Source of the DNA: Bacteriovoracaceae bacterium
GTDB lineage: Bacteria; Bdellovibrionota; Bacteriovoracia; Bacteriovoracales; Bacteriovoracaceae
NCBI GenBank assembly: GCA_947377285.1
Contig: CANCFT010000011.1
Span: 1 to 64,000, forward strand
Direction of reading: 5' to 3'
DNA length: 64,000 nucleotides
Below are positions 1 to 6,733 of this stretch, piece by piece. A program made the translations under genes and the position numbers. The notes beneath the pieces are model-generated. The model saw nothing but the letters and a program-made list of their open reading frames with translations, did not search any database and was not told the DNA's origin. Each line of letters opens with the position of its first letter. Positions within the stretch are counted from its first letter, which is position 1.

Positions 1-1
1 T

Positions 2-241
2 GAGTGGTTTAAATTTTTTAAAAAATATCAGCCTAAAGATGCAAAAGAAATGATGCTATTTATTTCTAAGGCAGATCGCTTTGGTCCAAATGATAAGACT
101 GGTTATACCGCAGGGGATTTATTTAATACAATTACAAATAAATTCAATAGAAAATCAGACTTTTATCGTGGATTCTTTCATGACTATTTTGAAGAACTTG
201 ATAAAAGAAAAAACTCAGTTGAAAAGTTTCCTGCTCGATAA
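2..241 (+). CDS. C-terminal end of an unidentified protein (5' partial)
   Basis: The frame is open from the first bases of the window and ends at a TAA at 239-241, so this is the last 79 or so residues of a gene that begins upstream. The visible part is basic and aromatic-rich (starts EWFKFFKKYQ, ends KFPAR) with no motif I recognise. The internal ATG at 50 has no Shine-Dalgarno sequence, and the reading frame continues upstream of it, so I treat the gene as truncated by the window edge rather than as a 63-residue gene. No function can be assigned. Confidence 0.45.
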   Translation, partial: EWFKFFKKYQPKDAKEMMLFISKADRFGPNDKTGYTAGDLFNTITNKFNRKSDFYRGFFHDYFEELDKRKNSVEKFPAR

Positions 242-346
242 AAAATTTAATCTACGAGGGCGTGTTTTCAAAGTTTCAACCAGCCAATGAGCATCCACAG
301 ATGAACATCATCAGTATTTGATTTCAACTCCAATTCCAAAGGAAAG

Positions 347-478
347 ATGCATACTCATTTTCAGAAAAATGAAAAACTTAAACATCGGCATCCACATTGC
401 CCAAATATTCATCATCGTCTAGAGCAATCGTTTTTTCAAATTGCTCAATCCTACCAGGCTAGAGTAAAAATACATTAA
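347..478 (+). CDS. Small His-rich ORF or remnant of a decayed gene
   Basis: A 43-residue frame with an A/G-rich stretch directly before its ATG. It is rich in histidine (MHTHFQ, HRHPHC, IHHR) and ends ARVKIH. The same frame is open upstream to 305, where a TGA stops it. It could be a small gene or the tail of an older, decayed gene; the surrounding 242-574 gap otherwise shows nothing I recognise. No family is recognised. Confidence 0.2.
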   Translation: MHTHFQKNEKLKHRHPHCPNIHHRLEQSFFQIAQSYQARVKIH

Positions 479-574
479 ACATGAAAGGCCTTGTTTCATT
501 GTTATTTGGTTGAATTTTCAGCAAGAAATTTAAATCATTAATCAGCCTCGGTTAATTCGGGGGAATTGTATTAA

Positions 575-1210
575 TTAATTCCCCATACTCTGAAGCATAG
601 GCATAATTATCCTTAATTTATTTTCATCCATATTTTCAATGATTTTTTGGCATTCCTCTACTATTTCATGACGAAGTGGTGACACTTTTAAAAGCTGATT
701 GAAATATTCTATTGTGAAGCCATAGGCTCCAATAATTTGAAGAATCTTTTTATCTGTAAGGGCAACTCTTCCATTTTCGATAAAGCCAATAGAGTTTATT
801 CCAATCCCACAAAGTTTAGAAGCCTCATATTGATTGATATTTTTAAGTAGCCTCATCTCTTTTAAAACTTTGCATTCTCTCGTGATTCGACGATGGCAAA
901 ATCTTCGATCAGGTCTGTTCTTTGATTGGCTTTTTGTCTTAGTCGAATTGGCGTCAAGCGAGACTCTGACTTTTCCAGAGCGAAGAGCTTCAATTTGAGA
1001 ATCGCTGAATCCATATTTATCTTGGAACTCTTTAAATTTTTCAGCGGTGATTACACCACGGCCATTTTCTAGGCGTTCGATATTTTTGAAAGAGAAGTCA
1101 AAAAGAAGTCCCGCTTGTTGTCTTGTAAGATTTTTAAGTAGTCTCATTTTTTTTATAAGAACAGCGTAGTCAGAAAGAAAGGTTTGTTCATTTATAATAT
1201 TAGTTTCCAT
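575..1210 (-). CDS. Regulator with two HTH (XRE-like) domains in one chain
   Basis: A 211-residue protein built as an internal duplication. Residues about 18-75 and 115-175 are two copies of an XRE/lambda-repressor-type helix-turn-helix. Each contains MRLLKN, then a central helix pair ending in ENGR, then a conserved YGF. A basic linker (RPDRRFCHRR region) joins them. Such a tandem arrangement could let one chain bind a palindrome as a pseudo-dimer. The upstream region holds three copies of a CAAGY-N4-GCTTG palindrome, which suggests autoregulation. It transcribes leftward, away from the tRNA-delimited units that begin at 1553, and may or may not control them. No ligand or enzymatic domain is visible. 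Confidence 0.75.
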   Translation of the reverse strand: METNIINEQTFLSDYAVLIKKMRLLKNLTRQQAGLLFDFSFKNIERLENGRGVITAEKFKEFQDKYGFSDSQIEALRSGKVRVSLDANSTKTKSQSKNRPDRRFCHRRITRECKVLKEMRLLKNINQYEASKLCGIGINSIGFIENGRVALTDKKILQIIGAYGFTIEYFNQLLKVSPLRHEIVEECQKIIENMDENKLRIIMPMLQSMGN

Positions 1211-1250
1211 AAAAAATTATTCTCCTAAGTGTGAATAGCCTCAGCCTTGG

Positions 1251-1264
1251 CAAGTGCATGCTTG
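1251..1264. promoter_or_regulatory. Palindrome copy 1 upstream of the tandem-HTH gene
   Basis: CAAGT-gcat-GCTTG lies about 40 bp before the start codon of the tandem-HTH regulator. It matches CAAGC-N4-GCTTG with one mismatch. Two further copies follow at 1309 and 1375. Function as an operator is inferred from position and repetition. Confidence 0.5.
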
Positions 1265-1308
1265 AGAAGGAGGCAAAAAAATTTGATTGTTAATAGCAAA
1301 GCATGGTG

Positions 1309-1322
1309 CAAGCAGTTGCTTG
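1309..1322. promoter_or_regulatory. Palindrome copy 2 (perfect half-sites) upstream of the tandem-HTH gene
   Basis: CAAGC-agtt-GCTTG with perfect 5-bp arms, extending to GCAAGCA/TGCTTGC on the outside. It has the same arm sequence and the same 4-nt spacer as the neighbouring copies, and is probably an operator for the regulator encoded at 575-1210. Confidence 0.55.
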
Positions 1323-1374
1323 CTAGAAAGTGGTTGGGATTTTAGAAAGTTAAAGATTTAGATGCTACGAAATG

Positions 1375-1388
1375 CAAGCGTGTGCTTG
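1375..1388. promoter_or_regulatory. Palindrome copy 3 upstream of the tandem-HTH gene
   Basis: CAAGC-gtgt-GCTTG with perfect arms. Centre-to-centre spacing to copy 2 is about 66 bp, and copy 1 to copy 2 is about 58 bp, so the three sites are spaced by roughly five to six helical turns. The remaining bases up to the tRNA fragment at 1553 show nothing else recognisable. Confidence 0.55.
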
Positions 1389-1552
1389 ATCGCTACATTC
1401 TGAAAAGTTTCTGGCAAGGATTTGGAAAGGACACAGTGAAAGAGGCCGAAATACTGAGAAATAAACTATTGTGACGTGATTTACGCCCTCGTGATTTTAA
1501 GTTGTTAAGATTTTTGAAATTTTTGTTTTTTTGAATTTGCTTTGAGAAAAAT

Positions 1553-1611
1553 TGGAGCGGATTACAAGGATTGAACTTGCGACCTTCTCGATGGCAACGA
1601 GACGCTCTACC
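1553..1611 (-). repeat. Partial tRNA-Gly copy (3' about 59 nt), left end of unit 1
   Basis: On the minus strand this reads the 3' part of the intact tRNA-Gly(GCC) at 9409-9483, from the GGTAGAGCG of the D arm through the anticodon arm (TTGCCAT loop), T arm and the encoded TCCA. Only one difference is seen over the shared 59 nt; beyond the D arm the match ends. It lacks the 5' acceptor strand and cannot be a functional tRNA. It marks the outer boundary of the tandem units, as expected for an att-like repeat left by tRNA-targeted integration or by tandem duplication. Confidence 0.8.
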
Positions 1612-1741
1612 TGTATGAGATTTCATTCTAAAGATAGTTCCTTATTAACTAGATACCGCTTATTTTTCTCAAAAATAGATTATTCTTTCAGTTGAATTTA
1701 TTAGTAATAATAGTTTAGTAGTTATTATAAATATAAATTGC

Positions 1742-1768
1742 TTATAATAAGCTATATTTTATAATAAG
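1742..1768. repeat. 10-bp direct repeat before the nucleotidyltransferase gene
   Basis: TTATAATAAG occurs at 1742-1751 and again at 1759-1768, 17 bp apart and 17 bp before the start codon of the following gene. It is AT-rich and may be part of a promoter or a repressor site. The evidence is only the repeat and its position. Confidence 0.3.
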
Positions 1769-1784
1769 ACATAGGGTTGGTAAG

Positions 1785-2306
1785 ATGAATATTAAAGACT
1801 CTCTCATTTTGTTAAATATCTATTTAAGTAAAAAAGGGGTTAAGCGGTCTTTCATAATCTGTGGAGGAGCATCGCTTGTTCTTCAAGGAATTATTTCTAG
1901 AAGCACTAAAGACATTGATATTATTGCACCACCAATTGATGACATATTAAAGGCATCAGCACTCAGTGTATCTCAAGATTTAGGACTCGATGACCACTGG
2001 TTAAATAGTGGCCCTGAATCAATATCAAAAGATTTGGCAAGCGGTTGGGAGAGCAGAGTTTTTGAAGTTTTCCATGATTCAAATTTATCTATTTATTCCA
2101 TATCAAGAAGTGACCTGATATTTACAAAATTTTGGGCCTTATGTAATCGCCAAAAAGACAAACAAGATTTAATCCTATTAAAACCATCATTAATAGAATT
2201 AGAAGAGGCCATTAAGCAGACTTTAGGCAAAGATCAAAATCCAAATTGGCCAGAATGGGTAAATAAACAAGATGATATTTTAAAGAAGGAGCTAGGTTAT
2301 GAGTAA
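1785..2306 (+). CDS. Nucleotidyltransferase-fold protein (AbiEii/DUF6036-like), candidate toxin
   Basis: A 173-residue protein with the GG-x9-12-D-x-D signature of the nucleotidyltransferase fold near residues 26-46 (CGGASLVLQG then TKDIDII). Families with this layout include AbiEii and DUF6036 proteins, several of which act as toxins by transferring nucleotides to tRNA or other targets. It overlaps the next gene by 8 nt, which indicates a translationally coupled operon. The partner carries a C-terminal HTH, so the pair resembles a toxin-antitoxin or abortive-infection module. It is the leading module of unit 1; unit 2 carries an unrelated two-gene module at the same place. Toxicity is inferred. 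Confidence 0.6.
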   Translation: MNIKDSLILLNIYLSKKGVKRSFIICGGASLVLQGIISRSTKDIDIIAPPIDDILKASALSVSQDLGLDDHWLNSGPESISKDLASGWESRVFEVFHDSNLSIYSISRSDLIFTKFWALCNRQKDKQDLILLKPSLIELEEAIKQTLGKDQNPNWPEWVNKQDDILKKELGYE

Positions 2307-2964
2307 TGATCTTCTTCGTGATAAATGGTCTTCACTTGGTATTGCGTTTACTTCAACGGTTAAACTTAATTCGAATCCCGAATTAACAATTATTGAAACG
2401 ATTAAGTCCCATGAATTTCCGGCAGACAAAAAGATGTTTAGCTTGATGCTTTTATGGTTAGATGAATATCTTGAATTAGTTCATGTCGAGAGATTTAAAA
2501 ACTTATTAAAAGATTTAAATGTTTATGAACTAGCATTATTAGGCGGAATCGCTCTGAAATGTTTAAACAAGGGAGACCATCGCTGGAAAATGATTATTCT
2601 TCTAGCTCAAAAAAAAATTGGAAAGAAACAAATTCATTTTAATGATGGGAATGATGATGAATTACTTTTAAAGATAAAAGGTATGGATGAAGAATTTTTT
2701 AAATTTGGAATTAGGGTAGCCCCTCTAAAAAGTGAAGACCACAAAAAACTATTGCGAAGAGAAGTGGTTCTTAGTCAAAATGCTTGGCTTAAAAATAGAT
2801 TACTTTTTGGCCCAAATTTAAGAGCTGACTTCATGACAGTTTTTACACTTTCACTAGCAAGCAATGCTTATCAAGCAGCAAAGCTTTTAGGATGTTCTAT
2901 GAATGCGAGTTATCGCAACTGGAAATCTATTGATGAGGCAAGTAAGCTCGGTTTTTTAAATTAA
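2299..2964 (+). CDS. HTH-containing partner of the nucleotidyltransferase, candidate antitoxin
   Basis: A 221-residue protein whose start codon lies inside the end of the preceding gene. The N-terminal 160 residues match nothing I recognise. The C-terminal region (about 190-215, SNAYQAAKLLGCSMNASYRNW pattern) looks like a helix-turn-helix in which similar alanine-rich helices precede the recognition helix. The operon arrangement suggests it neutralises or regulates the nucleotidyltransferase. It may also bind the palindrome in the downstream lipoprotein promoter, because its stop codon is only about 20 bp before that promoter. Both roles are inference. Confidence 0.5.
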   Translation: MSNDLLRDKWSSLGIAFTSTVKLNSNPELTIIETIKSHEFPADKKMFSLMLLWLDEYLELVHVERFKNLLKDLNVYELALLGGIALKCLNKGDHRWKMIILLAQKKIGKKQIHFNDGNDDELLLKIKGMDEEFFKFGIRVAPLKSEDHKKLLRREVVLSQNAWLKNRLLFGPNLRADFMTVFTLSLASNAYQAAKLLGCSMNASYRNWKSIDEASKLGFLN

Positions 2965-2981
2965 ATTTATTTCAATATTCC

Positions 2982-3010
2982 TTGACCAGTATTTGTATGC
3001 TGGTTAAAAT
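2982..3010 (+). promoter_or_regulatory. Promoter with embedded palindrome for the unit 1 lipoprotein gene
   Basis: TTGACC (2982-2987), a 17-bp spacer and TAAAAT (3005-3010) form a good sigma-70-type promoter. A palindrome CCAGTAT-N4-ATGCTGG (2986-3003) covers the spacer and the edge of the -35. The same promoter and palindrome occur in unit 2, with half-site differences that keep near-dyad symmetry. This is the expected layout for a repressor that blocks polymerase. Confidence 0.65.
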
Positions 3011-3039
3011 GGCAAAAAAGAAGCTAGGAGAGAATCTTC

Positions 3040-4512
3040 ATTTATAATAATAAAATTGTTAGTTTAACAATGTATTTTGCTTTTTGCCTTCTGTATGGAT
3101 GCTCACACACTCCATTAAATCAAAAAATAACTGAACTAAATATTTTAAAGCTGGAACCTCTTAAGTCACCAGAACTTTCTTCATTCCCCTTGGCGGAAAA
3201 AACTCTTTTATTTGACTCCAAGAAAATAAAAAACCAAAATATCGATTTTGATTTTAATGGAAATTTAATGTTACCTCCGGGGGACTATATTATTCCAGTA
3301 ATGACTTATTGTATGAATCATAGTGGCTCTAGCCCCGATGCTCATTCATACACATTAAGTAGGCTCGAGGGAAGCAGGGCCCGGATCATCCGAGAATTGA
3401 ACTTAATGGCTCCAATTAAATTCAGCGTAGAAGATATTCAGATTACATCGTGGAGTATTCAAGCGGGACTTTCTTATGAGGAAATGACAACGATTAGTAA
3501 AAATGTCATAGACCTCATCTTGCCAAAATATAAAGAAGAATTAAAAGAGTCCTATCTCAAGATCGCCGAGCAAAAATGGAATGCTCTAGCGGACTCAGCT
3601 CAAGGAATCATTCCAGATTTCAATAAAGCTTCAAATCAGCTTATCGACAATCTTGGCGAAGTTGAAATGAAAATTAATGAGTATAGAAAATTTAAAACTG
3701 AGCTGGGTGAAATTGGGCATAATTATAAAGAACTAAGTAGAATGATTGAAACTTCTAATAAATCACTACAAAAGAAAAGAGGTGAAACTCCGTGGTCATT
3801 AATTTCTCCCAATGTTTATGCTCGATTTGTTACTGATGGGCATTTTAACCAGATTGGCTTTTTACAAATCAAGGTGATTCAAGAAACTCCGCAACGAAAA
3901 ATTAATTCAATTAATGATGAGAGAGTTACGGTAGACATAGGGGCATTGATTGCTAATCCTAATAATAAAGATATTCAACCTTTAGCTTTTTCTATGTTTT
4001 TAAACTCTCAAGGCGTTTGGGTTATTCCTGTATTGATTGAAGCGCCAGTTGCCGCAGGATTGGTATTGGCAGCTATTATTACAGCAGAAAAAATCAATTG
4101 GGATTCTTTTTTTGATTTATATGATCATTTAAAAAAATCTAAATCAAAACAAATACAAAATGACATTGAGAAAGGTTTTCAAGTTTTACAAGAAGCTCAT
4201 GATGAGCTTGAGAAACCAGTAAAAGAGGCTGAGGTGATTTCAGGCAAGACGAAAGATACTTCAATAAGTGAAAAAAGTAAAACTCGAGAATACCAAAAAT
4301 CAGGAGGAGACAAAGAACTTAAAAATGACTTTGATAAACTTCCTGGCCAGCCTGTTAAATCTTCAGAGGGCATCGAATATAAAATAATTACGAGTGATTC
4401 AAAGGCAGTTATGCGACCAACGAAAAATGGCAGTATACCAACCTTAGAAATACAACCATTAGAAGACTCAACCAAATTTCATCATAAACTAAGAATAAAA
4501 ATAAGGTATTAA
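3040..4512 (+). CDS. Lipoprotein with a C-terminal domain resembling polymorphic-toxin tips (unit 1)
   Basis: About 490 residues. I place the start at an ATT codon (3040): an in-frame TAG lies at 3025, AGGAG sits 9 nt before the ATT, and this start gives a complete lipoprotein signal (KIVSLTMYFAFCLLYGC, lipobox LYGC), whereas the ATG at 3070 leaves only 11 residues before the cysteine. The body has a long helical, charged middle part, a hydrophobic stretch near 340-365 (APVAAGLVLAAI), then a Lys/Glu linker and a compact C-terminal tail with GGDKELKNDFDKLPG and PTLEIQP, ending KIRY. Tails of this pattern end many secreted and contact-dependent toxins, but I cannot name the activity. The 164-aa gene follows at once, as an immunity gene would. 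It is a full-length paralogue of the unit 2 lipoprotein. Confidence 0.6.
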   Translation: MYNNKIVSLTMYFAFCLLYGCSHTPLNQKITELNILKLEPLKSPELSSFPLAEKTLLFDSKKIKNQNIDFDFNGNLMLPPGDYIIPVMTYCMNHSGSSPDAHSYTLSRLEGSRARIIRELNLMAPIKFSVEDIQITSWSIQAGLSYEEMTTISKNVIDLILPKYKEELKESYLKIAEQKWNALADSAQGIIPDFNKASNQLIDNLGEVEMKINEYRKFKTELGEIGHNYKELSRMIETSNKSLQKKRGETPWSLISPNVYARFVTDGHFNQIGFLQIKVIQETPQRKINSINDERVTVDIGALIANPNNKDIQPLAFSMFLNSQGVWVIPVLIEAPVAAGLVLAAIITAEKINWDSFFDLYDHLKKSKSKQIQNDIEKGFQVLQEAHDELEKPVKEAEVISGKTKDTSISEKSKTREYQKSGGDKELKNDFDKLPGQPVKSSEGIEYKIITSDSKAVMRPTKNGSIPTLEIQPLEDSTKFHHKLRIKIRY

Positions 4513-5007
4513 ATGAAAAAAAAATCAGAGTTTGTTAAAGGAGTTTCTTATGAAAAGTGGAAAACTCCCATAATGCATAATAATCAATTATGGCTTCATT
4601 TTGTATTGCAAACAATAACAGGTCTTCATTTTTTTTTTAGCTTAAATGATAAGAAAAAAGAAATATATGTAATGACAATTGACAGTGCTAGAGCTTATAG
4701 AGTGACGGAGGAGGGTCTTGCTTATCATTGTATTGGTAAGTATTTAAGAGCAAAAAAGCCGATTTCTAACAGGGTTAAAAAGTGTTCAACTTGGAAACTT
4801 TGGAATACATCTTTTATACAGGATATGGAAACTGCAAATGCATTATCTGGGTACGCTAAAAAAAGAAATAAGAAATACTTTGAATATCTTATTTCTTCTC
4901 AAGATGAAAATATTGAGTTTATTTCGTATGATGAACCAATTTGGACGAAGCATGAAAATGTGAAAATTGATAAATTGATAAATGAATATGTAAAAGAGTC
5001 GCTTTAA
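4513..5007 (+). CDS. 164-aa partner of the lipoprotein, candidate immunity protein (unit 1)
   Basis: Begins on the base after the lipoprotein stop codon, so the two are almost certainly co-translated. No signal peptide or membrane segment is evident. It has a conserved aromatic-rich core (PIMHNNQLWL, CSTWKLWNTSF, DMETANALSGYAKKR) also present in the unit 2 copy. I recognise no family. A small cytosolic protein directly behind a toxin-like gene is the usual position of an immunity protein; that is inference from context only. Confidence 0.5.
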   Translation: MKKKSEFVKGVSYEKWKTPIMHNNQLWLHFVLQTITGLHFFFSLNDKKKEIYVMTIDSARAYRVTEEGLAYHCIGKYLRAKKPISNRVKKCSTWKLWNTSFIQDMETANALSGYAKKRNKKYFEYLISSQDENIEFISYDEPIWTKHENVKIDKLINEYVKESL

Positions 5008-5072
5008 AAATAAGAGTGAGTAGCACTTGCTTCTATTAAATTAAAAAAGAGATATATGAGCAGAGAGCCAAT

Positions 5073-5519
5073 ATGAACTCAAGTCTGAAAATAGTTCCAA
5101 TGATAAACAGCGATCTTGAAGAGGCTTTCTTGTTTTATAAAGTATCACTTGAAGATGTTATTGCTAAGACTTTTGGGTGGAATGAGGAATTTCAAAGGAG
5201 CAGGTTCTTTAATTAATATCAACTTAATTGGTTTTACTGGATTAAGACAGATTCTCAACGTGTAGGTTACATTTGCTTTTGGCAATCTGACTTAGAAATT
5301 CATGTCTCATTAATAATTATAGTCCCAGAAAAACAAAGACATTCATATGGCCGACAGATAATGCTTCACTTGCATAACCAAGCTCGCGAATCTGGTCGCA
5401 AGATTACTCTCTCTTCATTTAAAAAGAACGAAGGAGCCATTCGGTTTTACGAAACTCTTGGCTATAAGATAATTGGAAGTGATGAGAACTTTGTAGATAT
5501 GGCATTTACAGTTTTATAA
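5073..5519 (+). pseudogene. GNAT acetyltransferase interrupted by an in-frame stop
   Basis: Reading from ATG 5073 gives 47 residues to a TAA at 5214-5216. The same frame then continues without further interruption to TAA 5517-5519. The downstream part has a GNAT fold pattern, ending with EGAIRFYETLGYKIIGSDEN, typical of the acetyl-CoA-binding end of the family. A single nonsense change would explain this, with no frameshift needed. It occupies the same position as the intact GNAT gene of unit 2 but looks like a different subfamily. A sequencing error or a restart are alternatives. Confidence 0.7.
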
Positions 5520-5552
5520 CTACTAGTTTTCTTTAATTTAAGAATAATCAAA

Positions 5553-5647
5553 ATAATAATTAGAACACTTCTACCTTTCTAGCCATTTGTGGTGATTTTC
5601 AAGCCATTGCAGAATTTACTTTTTTGATAAATGTGAATGATTTCAAA
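5553..5647. repeat. Right-end flank of unit 1, related to 9301-9408
   Basis: CACTTCTA-CTTTCTAGCCATTT and ATGATTTCAAA recur in the same order at the right end of unit 2, directly beside the tRNA-Gly sequence in both cases. This extends the repeat beyond the tRNA and supports both units being copies of one kind of element. Confidence 0.6.
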
Positions 5648-5721
5648 TGGAGCGGATTACAAGGATTGAACTTGCGACCTTCTCGATGGCAAGCAAACGC
5701 TCTACCACACCCATGTTCCGC
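5648..5721 (-). repeat. Rearranged tRNA-Gly copy between units 1 and 2 (non-functional)
   Basis: The 3' half on the minus strand (anticodon loop TTGCCAT, T arm, TCCA) matches the tRNA-Gly at 9409-9483. The 5' half differs: it reads GCGGAAC at the acceptor and GTTTGC before the anticodon loop, which does not pair with the CGAGA on the other side. The acceptor pairs only for five positions and the D stem is broken, so this is not a working tRNA. The 5' half may derive from another tRNA-Gly gene, which would make the locus a recombinant. Confidence 0.7.
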
Positions 5722-5904
5722 TCTAAAAGTAACACCTTACAATTTAGATACCGGATATTTTTTCAAATTAGAAATTATCTTGGATATTTTTTGTAAATAA
5801 GCGACAAATCTCATTAACGTAATTACTTTTGGTTAAGCTCAGGGAATATATCTTTCTTGACAATTTTGCCAATACTTGGTAAATTTACCAACAGGAGTTA
5901 CGGT

Positions 5905-6249
5905 TTGAAAAAAGAGAATATAATCCTCCTTTTACTAACTAATAAAGTCACGATAGCTGGAAGGGTTATTACTGAAATTTATTGTGACTTAAAACATATT
6001 CACTACGGTTGGGATGCTGTTAATCGAGATTACAATAAAGGTCCAGCCCGAAATAGTTATAAAGAAGAAGACGTTATTGCATTTTTTGAACAACTAAATA
6101 CACTGGCCCAAGATCCTATTGCGCAAATCACCAGGCTTAAAAGTGTAGAACAAAGATTTGTGTTTTATGTATATGATGGAAATAAAAAATTAAAGATGGT
6201 TGTGGATTTGATGAAAAACCAATCAACAATTGTTGTGACTATTCATTAA
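5905..6249 (+). CDS. Small protein of a putative toxin-antitoxin pair (unit 2)
   Basis: 114 residues from TTG 5905, chosen because AGGAG lies 7 nt upstream; the longer frame from TTG 5857 has no such site. The sequence is mixed alpha/beta, with a conserved-looking YGWDAVNRDYNKGP segment and a strand-rich end (RFVFYVYDGNKKLKMVVD). The size, strand-rich C-terminus and HTH partner 17 bp downstream fit a RelE/HigB-style type II arrangement with the toxin first, but I cannot match it to a named family. No catalytic residues are claimed. Confidence 0.45.
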   Translation: MKKENIILLLLTNKVTIAGRVITEIYCDLKHIHYGWDAVNRDYNKGPARNSYKEEDVIAFFEQLNTLAQDPIAQITRLKSVEQRFVFYVYDGNKKLKMVVDLMKNQSTIVVTIH

Positions 6250-6266
6250 CGAAATAAGAGGCATAT

Positions 6267-6626
6267 ATGAAAAAGAAAATTGAAATTCCTGACGATTATT
6301 TTGAAAATCAAGAATTTGTAATTGATGAGCTAGATGAAGATTTTGTTCTTGGGATTCTTGGACCTGCTCCATCTGCTGATCAAATACTGAAATTTGAATT
6401 ATGTACTTATATTTCTTACTTAATTAATAAGAAAGGATTGAGCTTAACTGAATCTGAAAAAATCACTGGCGTCAACCCAAGTGATATCAGTAGAATTAAA
6501 AATCATCATCTAGATCGATTCACTATAGATCGTTTGATTCGTATCTATAGTTGCCTTGATACTGGAAAAAGTCTTGGTGCTGTTTTAAAGAGTGCCAGTG
6601 AAAAGATTGGTAAATTGTCAGCTTAA
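6267..6626 (+). CDS. XRE/HigA-like HTH protein, candidate antitoxin (unit 2)
   Basis: 119 residues. The region 45-110 is a helix-turn-helix of the XRE/HTH_37 kind (KGLSLTESEKITGVNPSDIS, then RFTIDRLIRIYSCL), typical of antitoxins paired with RelE/HigB-type toxins. The N-terminus is strongly acidic, as in antitoxins that bind a basic toxin. It follows the preceding small gene closely in one operon. Its stop codon is about 50 bp before the lipoprotein promoter, so it is a candidate repressor of the palindrome there. Confidence 0.6.
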   Translation: MKKKIEIPDDYFENQEFVIDELDEDFVLGILGPAPSADQILKFELCTYISYLINKKGLSLTESEKITGVNPSDISRIKNHHLDRFTIDRLIRIYSCLDTGKSLGAVLKSASEKIGKLSA

Positions 6627-6675
6627 GTAATTATCTAAAACTTGGTTTTTTTAATTAAATTAGGTTTATTATTCC

Positions 6676-6704
6676 TTGACCAATATTTTTATACTGGATA
6701 AAAT
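6676..6704 (+). promoter_or_regulatory. Promoter with embedded palindrome for the unit 2 lipoprotein gene
   Basis: TTGACC (6676-6681), a 17-bp spacer and TAAAAT (6699-6704), identical -35 and -10 hexamers to unit 1. The palindrome CCAATAT-N4-ATACTGG (6680-6697) occupies the same place. Compared with unit 1 the arms differ at single positions, yet each site retains one-mismatch dyad symmetry, which suggests selection for protein binding. Confidence 0.65.
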
Positions 6705-6733
6705 ATGAAAAAATAATTTAGGAGAGAGCTTTC

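Larger units (their letters stand above)
1553..5647. mobile_element. tRNA-Gly-delimited unit 1 (candidate integrated or duplicated cassette)
   Basis: This segment runs from one tRNA-Gly fragment to the next. It contains a nucleotidyltransferase/HTH pair, the operator-promoter, the lipoprotein gene, its 164-aa partner and a broken GNAT gene. Its left end (about 1626-1685, TAGATACCG and neighbouring bases) and its right end (about 5553-5647, CTTTCTAGCCATTT and ATGATTTCAAA) are recognisably related to the ends of unit 2. No integrase, transposase or recombinase gene is present. Unit status is inferred from the repeats and the parallel gene order. Confidence 0.55.

Noticed and set aside
242-574. 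Transposase remnant left of the accessory region
   Set aside because: The gap shows a His-rich short frame but no catalytic motif or terminal inverted repeats.
1393-1626. 77-residue minus-strand frame across the first tRNA fragment
   Set aside because: It overlaps the tRNA-Gly remnant and has no ribosome-binding site or recognisable protein features.
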